From: Earliella scabrosa
Taxonomy: Eukaryota > Basidiomycota > Agaricomycetes > Polyporales > Polyporaceae
NCBI GenBank assembly: GCA_022605405.1
Contig: JABYQQ010000011.1
Coordinates: 868,001 to 932,000 of the forward strand
Length of the DNA stretch: 64,000 nt
Direction: 5' to 3'
Part shown: positions 44,280-56,012 of the stretch, piece after piece
Layout: each line of letters starts with the position of its first letter
Numbering within the stretch: the first letter of the stretch is position 1
Notes under the pieces: generated by a model
Seen by the model: only the letters and a program-made list of their open reading frames with translations
What the model was told of the DNA's origin: nothing
Database searches by the model: none
Translations under genes and position numbers: made by a program

Positions 44280-46702
44280 TCACAGCTCCCCATACGCATA
44301 GAAGTCTCTTACTGGCTTCGTCGCCGGTGCGAGCTCCTCATCCGTCAACGCCCGCGCACACGCCTCAACCGCCTCCGCGCCTGCATACCGCTCTCCAAAG
44401 TGCCTCGTCTCAGGCAACATCACCGCCAGCCCCCTGTTCGCCGGCCCCGTTTGGGTTCCAAGGCCAAACGCGTCCGTGCTGAGCCGATACAGCTCCCCGA
44501 GCGTCGGCCCCACCCCGTCCGTGAATGGCGGGAAGTACGGCTCTTCGTTGTCCCGCTGCTGGTGGTCGAGACACTCCTTGAATGCGACGCGCGGGAGGGA
44601 CGCGTAGAACGCGTCGTGCTTGCTCTCTAGGGCATCTCGCAGGGTTGCCACGGATCCGTCTGGGTGGAGGATGGACCAGGGCGAGCGGCACGAGTTCTGC
44701 TCGCACGACTTGGACGCGAGCAAGAGGCCGTTCAGGCGCGTGCTCAGTGCGGCGTGCTCGGGTGCGGAGAGGTCGAGGGGGGTGAGCTCGTATGGGTCCG
44801 CCTGGGCAAACGCAAGAGAATTGTAGGCGTTAAAGTTATGCAGCTCGACGATCAGAGAGGGAAGGACAGACGGACCACCGTGTCATACACCTCCGTTTCG
44901 TTCGTGCACCAGTGCGAGTACAGGTACCCGTAGTCCTCGCCCACGATCCGCACCGTCTTGTACGTGTTCCGTGCGTCTGCGAGCGGGATGTTCAGACCTG
45001 TGGCTTCGATCCCGGTCGGGCCCCAGAACTCGATCTGGATCGTCTCTGGGGCTGGGTGTAGCCTCGCGCGCGCAGCGGCCTCGGAACCAGAGGACCAATA
45101 CGGCGAGAGGTCGCGCCCGTCGAAGAACGGGGGCCACTGAGCCGGCGAGAGACCGAGCATCGTGAGCAGCGTGGGCGCGAAGTCGACGTGGTGGGAGGGG
45201 AGCGCCGTGCGTCCTGAACACGGGTTGTCAGCTTCCAGACGCCCAGACTAGGACAGGAAGGCTCACCATGAGGGACGCCCGGCCCGCGGACGATGAATGG
45301 CACCTGCGTGTCCTCGCGATACGGCAGCGTCTTGCCCGCGGGGATGCGGTGCTGGCCGACGTGGTACCCGTGATCCGCGCTGATTATCACATAGGTGCTG
45401 TCAAGCTCGCCCGCGTCCTCGAGGATGTCGAGGAGCTCGTGGAACATCTCGTTCACGCCTGCAAGTGCTTGTGCACGCCGGCGGTAGGTCTCGTCACTGA
45501 ATGCGATCGAGACATCGTCCATAAGTGGCAGCTCGCCGACCCAGGACGGTTTCTTGTGGTTCACTGGGTTGAAGTTGGGTGTGCGGGGCGCTTTGAGCCC
45601 GGGAAAGAGATTCTCGTGACGCTTCAAGGGGACAGGGGGCCATCTTCCGGTCTAGTTGGACCAACCAGTGGTGAATATTTCAATGTGAGACACCATGACT
45701 AAGCGTACGTACGCTGTTGAATTGCTGGTGGGGTGCAACAGGCGCGACCGTGAGGAACCAAGGCTGATCACCGCCAATGAGGGCCTTCAGACGAGTGACG
45801 CTGTAAGGGAACATCAGAGGTCAGAGTACTTCTATACACCGTGACAGGTACGTACGCTTTTGCACGGATGACGTCGGTCTGATGCTGGTCAGTAAAGGTA
45901 ACCGGGGGTGCTCCTTCCAGCGCTCCCCGTTAGAGTCCCACTCATGACTTGTTGAGTTAAGGCACCCACCGTTGGTAGAAAACACCGGGGAATTGTAGAT
46001 GTATGTGTAGGGGTCCAGCTATCGCATCGAGCTTGAGTAACTTGTATGTACGTCCGTTGTATAAAAGGACATACCAGACCGTCAAAGTGATCCCAGCCTT
46101 TCGGAGAATTAGCCCAGTTGTTGGGTCCATACCCATTCATCAGCTTGCCGATATCTGTCCAATCCTCAATGCGCGTTTGGTGAGGACGAGGCTCAATCAC
46201 TGACGCTCTGCGCGATACCCTGCGCGGTTGATCCAGTGCGGGAGGTAATCGAGATCTTGACCGCTGGCTACGAACTTCTCGTACCCACCCCTGTGAACAA
46301 GACATTTTCAGTGGTCATTTCCTCCGCGTCCCTGATCACCAACATACCCGGGCGCGGTGACGTATGTGATATTCGTATTGTGCGCATGCTGTCCGCGTAG
46401 AAGGGACACGCGCGACGGGCAGCACAACGACACTGTCGCATGGTGGTTGTCGAACGTGAATCCTATTCAATGAACGGTCGTCAGTTAAAGCGCACGGAAA
46501 CATTTCGCGGGAGTATCCGGTCGCTGGAATACGGACCGTGTTTCTGCACCCGCTCTGTTATGGCGTCAACGTAATTCAGAGACCCCAGCAATAGATCCTG
46601 ATCGTCCGTGAAGAGGAACAAAACATTGGGCGGCTTCGAGCAGGTGCTGGAGGCCCAAGCTGCGCTGGCGGCACCGAGAGTGGTAAGCGTAAACAGGCGC
46701 AT
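44280..46702 (-). CDS. Secreted arylsulfatase, tandem copy 1
   Basis: Ten exons (46702-46537, 46463-46349, 46290-46205, 46154-46075, 46018-45970, 45913-45856, 45800-45713, 45651-45267, 45213-44879, 44801-44280) give 627 residues. Residues 1-17 form a signal peptide (MRLFTLTTLGAASAAWA). The metal-binding NVLFLFTDDQD follows at about 26-36, and the formylglycine site C-C-P-S-R is at residues 69-73, with C69 the residue expected to be oxidised. Further signatures are IGKLMNGYGPNNW, SADHGYHVGQHRIPAGKTLP and HHVDFAPTLLTMLGLSPAQW. The product would hydrolyse sulfate esters outside the cell; the substrate is unknown. Two splice sites are weaker than in copy 2: GTCAGT as the exon 3 donor, and the acceptor of exon 6. 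The acceptor homologous to that of copy 2 has become GAG and is followed by an in-frame TAA, so I used the next downstream AG, which drops nine codons. Confidence 0.8.
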
Positions 46703-47819
46703 TGCTGGCGACTGGGAGCACTTTGCGACTGAGCGAGGACTTTGAGCTCGGGTGGTAGCCGGATGGCGTTATTTGAACCCTGCCTGACGTGAGTGGCGCC
46801 CGTACTGCGAGAAGAGCAGGACTCACATGCGCGGGCGGCGATTGAAAGCGCGAGAAGCTGGGGAAGAGAAGACCTGTCATGGAGCCGTGTCGGTGCGGGT
46901 CGGAGGATGGTATGCACCATTGGTATGTATCTAGTGGCGGGTGGAGTCAGCGTCACTTATTTGCGCCCGATGTGTGACCGGCAGAAGAAGGGTTGGCTGA
47001 ACCATCATGTCGAAGTCATGTAGTATCAGTGATCCACCACCGGAACCTGTCGCGCTTCTCCCTGGGGGTGGCCGAATGATCCTATAACATAAAAGCGCCA
47101 GTCTTCTTGTTGTATGTAACGCTAAGTCCCTCCTATCCAAGAGTTGCGGGGCTGCATGTCTGCAAACATAAAAACACGTTGTGGCTCGTCTCGGGCACTA
47201 CATGACGATCTCAGCATGATCCATAATCGCTCTCGCCTATAGTAAATGACCTCTTCGTCAGCATGTGACCACACATATCAAGGACGCTGAACCATGGCAG
47301 CGTGGAAGTACTACGTACGCAATTACGGACGGCGACAACTGCGTCGACAGGGCCGCAGCCATTTATGATTTGAATTTGACAGCATGTCACCGCCCTGGCA
47401 TACTAGAGAAGTGAGTCAAGGCTTTGGAGTAGAGGAGAATGACTTACCCTCCTCCAGCTGATGGCGGCTGAGACGCTGATGGCTTGCCTTCAAGGGTCGC
47501 GACTGTGCGTCCGATGCCCACGGTCCCTACACTGTCATGTCGGTCTGTAGACCTACCTCAAATAGTAGCTGTTGATCATGTCCTATAGTCTACTCTCGCC
47601 GTATGGTGAGCAAAGATGAGTTGCGATGCGGAACGAAGGATGCGGGTGTGAGATGGGGATGAGGTGGTCCGGATGGATCGCAGTCGCGGGGCGCGCGTAG
47701 TAAGTTCTAGTCGAGTCTGGAAGTCGTCCATGGTTGCGTCCGAAGCCGTCCGTACAGGTGTGCGGCGCCCATCAACGAGCACTAATACGTCGCCACCGTC
47801 ATCTACACCGTGATCCCGC
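46703..47819. other. Upstream region of sulfatase copy 1 and end of copy 2
   Basis: No gene is supported. The parts near 46703-46880 and about 47320-47480 resemble the region upstream of sulfatase copy 2 (50253-50430 and 50440-50590). The roughly 430 bp between these parts has no counterpart there, so it was inserted into copy 1 or lost from copy 2. The remainder, 47580-47819, is the 3' flank of copy 2. Confidence 0.5.
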
Positions 47820-50252
47820 TCACAGCTCCCCATACGCGTAGAAGTCCGTCACAGGCATCGCGAGTTCCTCGTCCGTCAACGCCCGCGCACACGCCTCAAT
47901 CGCCTCCGCGCCCTCATATCGCTCTCCAAAGTGCCCCATCTCAGGAATCATCATCGCCGGCCTCCTCTTCTTGGCCCCCGCCCCGAGACCAAAGGAATCG
48001 GTGTTGAGCCGATACAGCTCCCCGAGCGTCGGCCCCACACCGTCCGTGAACGGCGGGAAGTACGGCTCCTCGTTGTCCCGCTGCAAATAGTCTAAGCACT
48101 CCCTGAACGCAACGCGCGGCAGGGACGCGTAGAATGCGTCGTGCTTGCTCTCTAGGGCATCTCGCAGGGTCGCCACGGATCCGTCCGGGTGGAGGATCGA
48201 CCACGGTGAGCGACAGGAATTCTGCTCGCACGACTTGGACGCGAGGAGCAGGCCGTTCAGGCGCGTGCTCAGTGCGGCGTGCTCGGGTGCGGAGAGGTCG
48301 AGCGGGGAGAGCTCGTACGGGTCCGCCTGGGCAAATGTGAGGGAGGGTTCGAGGGAGTCAGAGCTGGAGAGTGCGACGGTCAGAGAGGCGAGGACAAACG
48401 CACCACCGTGTCGTACACCTCCGTCTCGTTCGTGCACCAGTGCGAGTACAGATATCCGTAGTCTTCGCCCACGATCCGCACCGTCTTGTACGTGTTCCGA
48501 GTGTCCATGAGCGGAAGGTCCAGTCCTGTGGCTTCGATCCCAGTCATACCCCAGTACTCAATCTAGATCGTCTCCGGTGCTGGGTATAGTCTTGCGCGCG
48601 CGGCTGCGTCGGAGCCAGAGGACCAATACGGCGACAGGTCGCGCCCGTCGAAGAACGGCGGCCATTGAGCCGGCGAGAGACCGAGCATCGTGAGGAGTGT
48701 GGGCGCGAAGTCGACGTGGTGCGAGGGGAGGGCGGTGCGTCCTGAGTATGAAGAGCAAGGGTTGTCAGCCTCAGCTTCGCTTTGAGACGCCTCGAACAGG
48801 GCAGTGATGCTCACCGTGAGGGATGCCCGGCCCGCGGACGATGAACGGTACCTGAGTGTCCTCGCGGTACGGCAGCGTCTTGCCCGCAGGGATGCGGTGC
48901 TGGCCGATGTGGTACCCGTGATCCGCACTGAATATTACATAGGTGTTGTCCAGCTCGCCCGTCGCCTCGAGGATGTCGAGCAGCTCGTGGATCATCTCGT
49001 TCACGCCCGCGAGTGCTTGTGCACGCCGGCGGTAGGTCTCGTCGCTGAATGCAATCGAGGCATCATCCATGAGCGGCAGCTCGCCGACCCAGGACGGTTT
49101 GTTGTGATTCACCGGATTGAAGTTGGGCGTGCGGGGCGCTTTGAGCCCGGGGAAGAGATTCTCGTGACGCTTCAAGGGAACAGGAGGCCATCTCCCGGTC
49201 TAGTTATGCCAACCGAAGGTGAGTGATTGGCTGGAAATATAGGGAGTGAGCGTACGTACGCTGTTGAATTGCTGGTGGGGCGCAAAAGTCGCCACCGTGA
49301 GGAACCAAGGCTGATCACCGCCAATGAGGGCCTTCAGACGAGTGACGCTGCAAGAGAAACTCAGAGGAGAGAGCATCATCTATCAACCATCGTGGGCACG
49401 TACGCTTTCGCACGGATGACGTCGGTTTGATGCTGGCCAGTGTATGTAACCGGCGGTCCACCTTCCAGAGGTTCTTGTTTCAGTTCTACTGATGATTTCG
49501 TTGGGTCAGGGTACTCACCGTTGGCTGAGAATACTGGTGAGTTGTAGACGTGTGTGTAGGGGTCCAGCTATTGCATGGAGGCTAAGCAACCTGTATGTAC
49601 GTCCGTCGTGTAAAGGACACACCAGACCATCAAAGTGATCCCAGCCTTTCGGAGAGTTCGCCCAGTTGTCGACTCCATACCCATTCATCAACTTACCGAT
49701 ATCTGCCCAGCCATCCACCATGTCAATCCATACTTGGCGAGGACGGGGCACGATCCACTCACGTTCTGCGCGATACCCCGCGCGGTTGATCCAGTGCGGG
49801 AGATAATCGAGATCTTGACCGCTGGCCACGAACTTCTCGTACCCACCTCTGTCAACGACATATTGTCAGTGGTCACTTTGACACTTCCCTATTCACCAAC
49901 ATACCCAGGCGCTGCGACGTGTGTGATATTCGTGTTGTGCGCATGCTGTCCCCGGAGAAGGGCCACCCGCGATGGACAGCATAACGACACCGTCGCATGG
50001 TGGTTGTCGAACGTGAATCCTAGGCAATGAACGGTGGTCAGCTCAAGTGCGTGGAAACATTTCGCTCGAATATCACGAGGACAGACCGTGATTCTGCACC
50101 CGCTCTGTTATGGCGTCAACGTAGTCCATAGACCCCAACAATAGATCCTGATCGTCCGTGAAGAAGAACAAGACATTGGGCGGTTTCGAGGAGGTGTTGG
50201 CTGCGAGAGCTACACTGGCGGCACCAAGAGCGGTAAATGTCAAGATGCGCAT
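47820..50252 (-). pseudogene. Arylsulfatase tandem copy 2 with a nonsense codon
   Basis: The same ten-exon plan as copy 1 is present: 50252-50087, 50019-49905, 49848-49763, 49702-49623, 49567-49519, 49488-49404, 49347-49260, 49199-48815, 48741-48407 and 48326-47820. Seven exon lengths are identical in the two copies for the first nine exons, apart from exon 6. The protein starts with a signal peptide (MRILTFTALGAASVALAA), has TDDQD, and the formylglycine motif C-C-P-S-R. The frame stays open except for one TAG at 48565-48563 in exon 9, codon 411 of 631, where copy 1 has CAG (PAPETIQIEFWG in copy 1 against PAPETI-stop-IEYWG here). Downstream the frame continues with full homology. So this is a very young pseudogene, a truncated protein of 410 residues, or a base-call error. 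Confidence 0.8.
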
Positions 50253-50903
50253 CGCTGGCGAGTGCAGGGGGGACTGAGGGAGAACTTTGAATCCCGGATG
50301 GTTGCAGGATAGCGTTATTTGAGCCCTGCCCGTGGTGAGTAGCGCCCGTGCTGTGGACCCACATGCGCGGGCGGTGACTGAAGAAGCTGGGAGAGAGACT
50401 TACTGTACAGACATCCTGCCGTGGATGTACGTATGCGATTGCGAACGGCGAAGACTGCGTCGACAGGCCCGCAGCTTCTCGTGATTTGCAAAAGACAGCA
50501 TATCGTACTGGCACAGTAGGGTGAGTAGGTTAAGGCCTTGGCGTAGGAGTACTTACTCCCCCGCTGACCGTTGAAACGCCGGATGTTCGTCTTGGACTTG
50601 GACTACTGTGCTTCCGATGCCGACGGTCTGCTTGCCTGAAACGGTGGCGGTAAATCATGGACTATGGTTGACTTGGTTGCACTGATGAAATGCCTCGAGC
50701 AGGCCGCCGCCGTCTGCGAGCTCTCCCGGGACGACGCGAGCATCCCTCTACAGCACTTGCTACGGAGGTTGCCGAGCAATATCCGCAAGCCTCTGAAATT
50801 CTGGGAAATTCTGCGATTACCAGAAATGAAGTATACTAGTTCTATCCACAAGTTCTTCAGGAAAGAGATCGTGACGAATGGAACAAGACGCACCTAAACC
50901 ATA
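50253..50903. other. Promoter of sulfatase copy 2 and 3' flank of GPI13
   Basis: No gene is supported. The left 340 bp belong to the sulfatase duplication. An open stretch at 50664-50897 (plus, 77 codons) has no motif and overlaps the 3' end of GPI13, so I do not call it. Confidence 0.5.
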
Positions 50904-53900
50904 CTACTTCTTTCCGGCATTCATCGACGCAAACAGCCTCGCCACTCTCTCCGACACCCTCCCCACGCCCACGCCCACCCCGAACAGCACCGCGAGGTCG
51001 ACCACAACGACCGTAGCGGCCGCAAGCATAAACCGCGGCGCGAAGATCTTCCACACCATCAAATGCCTCCTCAGCCACGCCGCGCACGTCGCGCTGCTCA
51101 CCAGCAACACCGCATGGTACAGCATCATCCCCAGCCCCGCGCGCGCCGCGTCCCCGCGCACGCGCACGTCCGCCTCCGGCAGCGGGAGCGGCGCCGCGTT
51201 CCACAGTGCGAGCAGTGGTGCGGCGAGCGCGATGAGGAAGTGCGGACCGAATGTGTTCATGATCACCAGTAGGGGTGAGACCGGGTACGTGAGCGTCGGC
51301 GTGAGCACGAACGCCGTTTTCCACTGGATGGACGGGATCGCCGCCTGGTGGCCCGTCGTGAAGAACGCGTGCACGGCGAGCAGCGCGAGGGGCGTGATCT
51401 CCGCGAACCGGAGCGGGGCTGTGGGGGCGCGCATGGCGTTGTTGCTGTCTGCTTGAAGGAGCGCGGAGGGGTTGCCTGAGGCGAACACGGCCTCGAGCCC
51501 GCGCACGTCGCGCACGCTGTCGACGACCTCGAGATGGGCGAGAACCGCGATGGCAGCGAGGGCGAGTACGAGCTGGCCTGTGAGCTGCGTCGCCGGGTAG
51601 AGGAGTGCAAGGAAGAGCGCCCAAAAGATGAGGTACGGCGCTCCATACGCGTTGGCGAATCCGAGCACGGTCACTTCGCGTTTCGTTTGGCCCAGTGCAC
51701 CGAGCTTGGCTGCAGTCGAGATCTCCAGGCACAGCGGGACGAGCCACCAGAGTGCGTACCCGAGGAAGAGTACGATGCCCATGGCGGTGCGTGCCGATAT
51801 TGTGCGTGCGAAGCGCAGCGTGCCAGCCCACTCTGGTCCGAACTGCTCGGATGAGTCCCAGTGCTCGATGACCCAGAACATGCTCGCGAGGAGCAAAACT
51901 CCGGGGAGCAGCCATGGGAGCACCACCGCTGCGGTCCCTCTGTCCGACTTGGAAATACGCAATATCCGTCTAATGACGAATGGCAACCCGAGCGCAGTCG
52001 GCACTGCCAGGAGCAGCACGGGGAGCGGGGGCGAGGGGAGCGATGATGACGCAAAGAAGGTGACATGGCAGAATGGCTGCTGCTCCTCCCTGCACACGGT
52101 GCTTACCGCCATGAGACGGACGCACACCGCGAAGAGAGCGGAAAAGCCCAGGATGCGGACCCGCAGTCGCGTAGTCGGCGCGGTAAATCCGACCAAGATG
52201 CTGGGAACGATGGACGAGACGAGGAGGTACGTGACGACGCGGTCTTCCCATACGGTGAATGAATTGGACGCGAAGGCGGCAGCGTGCAGGATGAGTGGCA
52301 GCGGAATGGAAGTGAGAGAGGAGAATGACCGTCTGGATAGGTTAGGAAGGGCTGTGAAGGTGATGACCATCGAGCAGGCGAACGCGCCACCAAAGAGCAC
52401 GGCCTCGATGAAACCAAGTCCCTTGACATATCGCGAAACGGTCATGTAGGCCACGAAACCGAGAAATGCGCCGCTCAATGCGCTTGTGAGATACCAGCGT
52501 CGGACTTCTTGGGTCCATGCTTCCCATTTGTCCTCCAGGGCGCCGAGCTTGAGATAAAGGAACGTCGAAGCAACCGTTCCAGTGACCAAGAGCACCAACC
52601 CGAGCACCATAACTGTCACGTTGAACTGCGCCCACAGCATACGACACGCAGCAAGTGCAAAGCGTGTGTACATTGTCATCCCCAACCACTGCGCTTCCAC
52701 ATCCGGGGCAGTCTCCTCGGACTTGACGGATTCCCATACACGTTCGAGCTCGCCCCACGCCTTGTCCAATTCGGCGCCGGACGGGCTTGCACGATACGTG
52801 TCTAGGTATCGCTTGACCTGCTGCGCGTTGAGCGAGAGAGCGCGACTGTAGTCCCGGCCTGCAACGTCGTGCCAGAACAGTTCGGGAATGACGGTACCGA
52901 GGTTGTTGAAGGGTATGGGTAAACCCAGGGCTAACGAGAGGGTGGGCGCGAGGTCGATTTGCTGTATATGGCGGTGCTCGACCGACGCGCCTGGGAAGAG
53001 GCGGGTGGTCAGGAGGAAGGACGGGATGGTCGCTTTGGGATGGAGGAGTTGGGAGCCCTTGCTGTAGACCCATAGCGCTGCCGATGTCTCGTGGTCACCG
53101 TCCCCACCATGGTCGCCCTTCCTGTCCATTCCGTGGTCGCCCATGAGAATGAGGAGTGTGTCATCATCCAGTAGGTCAACGACACGACGGAGGACGGTGT
53201 CCATCTGCGTCAACTTGCTCTTCATGGTCGGATGGTCAGGGCCAACGCGGTGACCAACGTGATCGACACCGAGGAAGTGGCCGATTATGACGTCCCAGGA
53301 GGCACTCTTGTCCGTCAAGAGTGGGAAGAGGTGCTCGATGACACCCTCGTCCACGGTGTGAAGGTCCTCAACGTTGAAGGAGTCATAGGGGAATGTCATG
53401 TTGGGCTCGAAGGAGTCCGGAAAGACGGTCGTCCAAGTGTCATCGCCCATGAACGCGATCTAACGCTGCGTGATTGTGTGTTCGCTTCATCGTGTGCAAA
53501 CGGCTGAGATGCTTACCTTCTTGCCTGCTGATGTGAGCTGTCCTATGAAGGAGTCCTCCGTGATAGAAGAGCCTCCGAAGTTGGACCCCATGTCGATGAA
53601 CGTCGGGAGAGAACCAGTTGTGATTCCCTTCAAGCGTTGTAGAGTCGTTGTTGGAGGATCAGAGAACATTTCAAAGAGGAAAGAGTGTGATGGCTGCGAA
53701 GCGGTGAGTTCTTGAGGCAAGACGAGGACATTGTGGTGGTATGGCGAGACCGGTTCAGGAGGATGAGGACTTAGGAAGTCGAACCGGAGGGCGTCTATGA
53801 CTAGTACAACAGCTTTCTTGTGAGAGGGTGTGATTGTGCACTGTCCATCGGGACAGGTAGTAGTGTCGGAGAGAGAAAGACGGGTGAGGAGGAATCCACG

Positions 53901-53972
53901 CGTGTACAGATATATTCCGGCGAGGTGCACGAAGAACACCCAGAAGAGAAGTGAGAGTCCCTTGGAGGCCAT
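50904..53972 (-). CDS. GPI13: GPI ethanolamine phosphate transferase 3 (Gpi13/PIG-O)
   Basis: Two exons (53972-53517 and 53459-50904) give 1003 residues, the usual size for this family. The enzyme transfers ethanolamine phosphate to the third mannose of the GPI precursor in the ER membrane, the site later joined to the protein. Residues 5-35 form a signal-anchor (LSLLFWVFFVHLAGIYLYTR). The lumenal phosphodiesterase domain follows with AVVLVIDALRFDFL (about 54-67), LKGITTGSLPTFIDMGSNFG, FMGDDTW, HFLGVDHVGHRVGPDHPTM (about 213-231) and ILMGDHGMDRKGDHGG. From about residue 420 onwards there are many hydrophobic segments, consistent with the multi-helix C-terminal half. MASKG was chosen as the start because it leads directly into the anchor, though an ATG 57 nt upstream is in frame. 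The single intron is 57 nt. Divergent from DPB4. Confidence 0.94.
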
Positions 53973-54361
53973 GTGTAAAACGTGAATTAGAACATCTACG
54001 GAAGCAGTGATCAGTAAACACTCTACCATTATGCGTGCAGCGGGTTACAGCGAATGGGTTATGTGTACGCACCTACGGTCACCTCGCACAAATTATGCAC
54101 CGAAACTTTGGAATGCGGGTCGCAGAGAACTTGAAGTGTGGTCCGTCGAGCGTTGTCGAGCGTATCCAATGGTTGATAAACGTTGACTAGCACGAGCTAG
54201 ACTATGATCCTGCTGAGCAAGGGCTCTAAGGAATGAACGAGCGAGTTGGTAGCCGCGGTGGTGGCGGGAGGAGGAGAAACGTGTCTGCGCGTCAGACTCC
54301 GCGCCTTGCCTTGCTACCACCATCTCGATTCTCCTTGTCGCCGTCTACAGCACGTTTCACG
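53973..54361. promoter_or_regulatory. Shared region between GPI13 and DPB4
   Basis: These 389 bp separate the start codons of two divergent genes. No strong TATA box is visible. A pyrimidine-rich stretch near 54305-54350 precedes DPB4. The role as promoter is inferred from position only. Confidence 0.5.
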
Positions 54362-55457
54362 ATGCCAAGAGCTAAGGAACCTACTGGAGCCTCAACCGCA
54401 CAAGCGCAACAAGACGCAGTCGCGGATGGAATTGACAACTTTGAGCTACCCCGGAGCCTGATCATGAAGCTTGCCCGTGCGTCCCAGGTATGTCTCCTGT
54501 TCTGGTTACAGGACGCGTTTTTCGCGTCATCACGGCATGCATGTGCATCTTTCAGTCTGAAATCTCGCAAAGGTGCCAGAAAACACGAAGTTCTCGAAAG
54601 AAGTGATACTCGCAATTCTGAAGGCGTCCACAGTCTTCATCAACTATCTCGGTGCGTGCCACTCTTCTCGCCTACATTCTAGGACGATCTAATCACCCTC
54701 ATTACAGCTGCAACGTAAGTTTCCATGGCCCGCTCTGGTCTCGTAGCATCCTGAAGTGACGGATGGTTGTAGAGCACACGAAGTCGCGAGCCAGAAGCAA
54801 CACAAGAGCATCTCCGCCACCGACGTCCTCAAAGCGCTTGAACTTGTCGAATTTGGGGATATCGCGAAGAACATCCAAGGAGAGCTACAGGGTACGTCGC
54901 TGTTCTCGATCTTCTTCACTCCCCCATTGCTCCCCTTCCCACTTGCCATCCCATCTTCCTCGTGCATGCCCATACATCATCTCCGACCAGTGTACCGTGA
55001 CCTGCAAAAGTCCGACAAGCGGAAAGGCGGGAAGGGAAAGGCCAAGGACACGTCTGAGTCCGCCTCCGCCGCGTCTCGCGCGAAAGGCAAAGGGAAAGCG
55101 TCCGCGTCTGCCGCATCCGGAGGCGCAACCGACCAAGCAGATACCATTCCCCCGATACACCTCCCCCGCCCGTCCACGTCCGCCGCGGTGGCATCGACAG
55201 ACCCCTCCTCGGAGGCAGAGAATGACAACGACAACGGCAGGTCAGAGGATGTGGATGAGGACCAGGAGATGCTGGACCAGGGACAAGAACAGGATCCGGA
55301 GGACGACGACGATGAGGAGATGGAGGAGGACGAAGACGAGGGTGAGGAGCCTGAGCCGCTCGAGGACCGGATGGCTCTCGAGGAGGAGGAGCTGCGGAAG
55401 GACGCGAAGGGGCTGGAGGGGATGGCACAGGCAGACGACGCCATTGAGGAGGACTGA
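54362..55457 (+). CDS. DPB4: Histone-fold protein Dpb4 (DNA polymerase epsilon / CHRAC subunit)
   Basis: Five exons (54362-54487, 54573-54651, 54708-54714, 54773-54891, 54991-55457) give 265 residues. Residues about 25-110 are a histone fold of the Dpb4/POLE3 type: DNFELPRSLIMKLARAS, VPENTKFSKEVILAILKAST, VFINYLAATAHEVASQKQHK and SISATDVLKALELVEFGDIA. The protein is a subunit of DNA polymerase epsilon and of ISWI-type remodelling complexes, paired with a Dpb3-like partner in the nucleus. The C-terminal half is low in complexity: Lys/Ser/Ala-rich (KGKGKASASAASGG), then very acidic (DPEDDDDEEMEEDEDEGEEP), as in other fungal Dpb4 proteins. The third exon is only 7 nt, supplying parts of L-A-A-T; without it the frame and the histone fold are lost. 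The acceptor of exon 2 (CAAAG) is weak but is the only one that keeps frame. Confidence 0.9.
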
Positions 55458-56012
55458 CTGGTGTGTTTGCGCATTTCCCTACGACTCTACATGTGTATTT
55501 CTAGGTCCTACAAGACACCTTATTCCGAGCATCCTGGCCCATTAGTGCAACGTCCTAGCTACTATCAAGGCCTCATGTTGATTCCTGCTGATGCAGATGG
55601 TGGACCACAAGCTCAATGATCCCTTGACTCTGATCCAGTCCTGATTTAACCATGCTGCATGCATGGCCCGGGACTGTTGTACCGGTTACCGCCTCCCGAC
55701 GGCCCGCCGCCCGCGTCAGGCGCATCAAGGCTTGCCTCCCCAGGCGCATCACCTTCAGGTACATTCGCGGTCCTGTGACGCTGACCACGCCCGGAACGTC
55801 AGTGATACGCTCTTGAAACGCGTCGGACTTCGAGGGTTGTCGCCGGCGCGAGCATCACCGTTCACCTCTCGTGACCGGATGACAACGCGCCCACCTGACC
55901 GTCGAAGTCGAACGTCTCCCGAACCGCGACGTTGTCGGCCGTGGAAGAGATAAATAGGCCGCCGTCGGGAGGATGAATGAGTCGGTTCTCCTCCGGCGAC
56001 CTCTGTGGCACG
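55458..56012. promoter_or_regulatory. Intergenic region with TATA-like box before esterase gene
   Basis: These 555 bp hold the DPB4 3' flank and the promoter of the esterase gene. GATAAATAGG at about 55949-55958 is TATA-like and lies about 60 bp before the esterase ATG. No gene is supported within it. Confidence 0.5.

Larger units (their letters stand above)
44280..50600. repeat. Tandem duplication containing the two sulfatase genes
   Basis: Two direct copies of about 3 kb lie head to tail: about 44280-47500 and 47820-50600. Coding exons are strongly similar, introns are clearly alignable, and similarity reaches upstream of both start codons to the run ACTGCGTCGACAGG (near 47338 and 50455) and beyond. 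The left copy is longer because of an extra segment of about 430 bp upstream of its start codon. Boundaries are estimated by eye. Confidence 0.75.

Noticed and set aside
45970..46018. Suspicion that the many tiny sulfatase frames mean a wrecked gene
   Set aside because: They are explained by ten exons whose phases all agree between the two tandem copies, giving one long protein in copy 1.
50857..51915. 352-codon minus-strand frame overlapping GPI13
   Set aside because: It is out of frame with GPI13 and rich in Arg, Ala and His, as expected for a shadow of GC-rich coding DNA.
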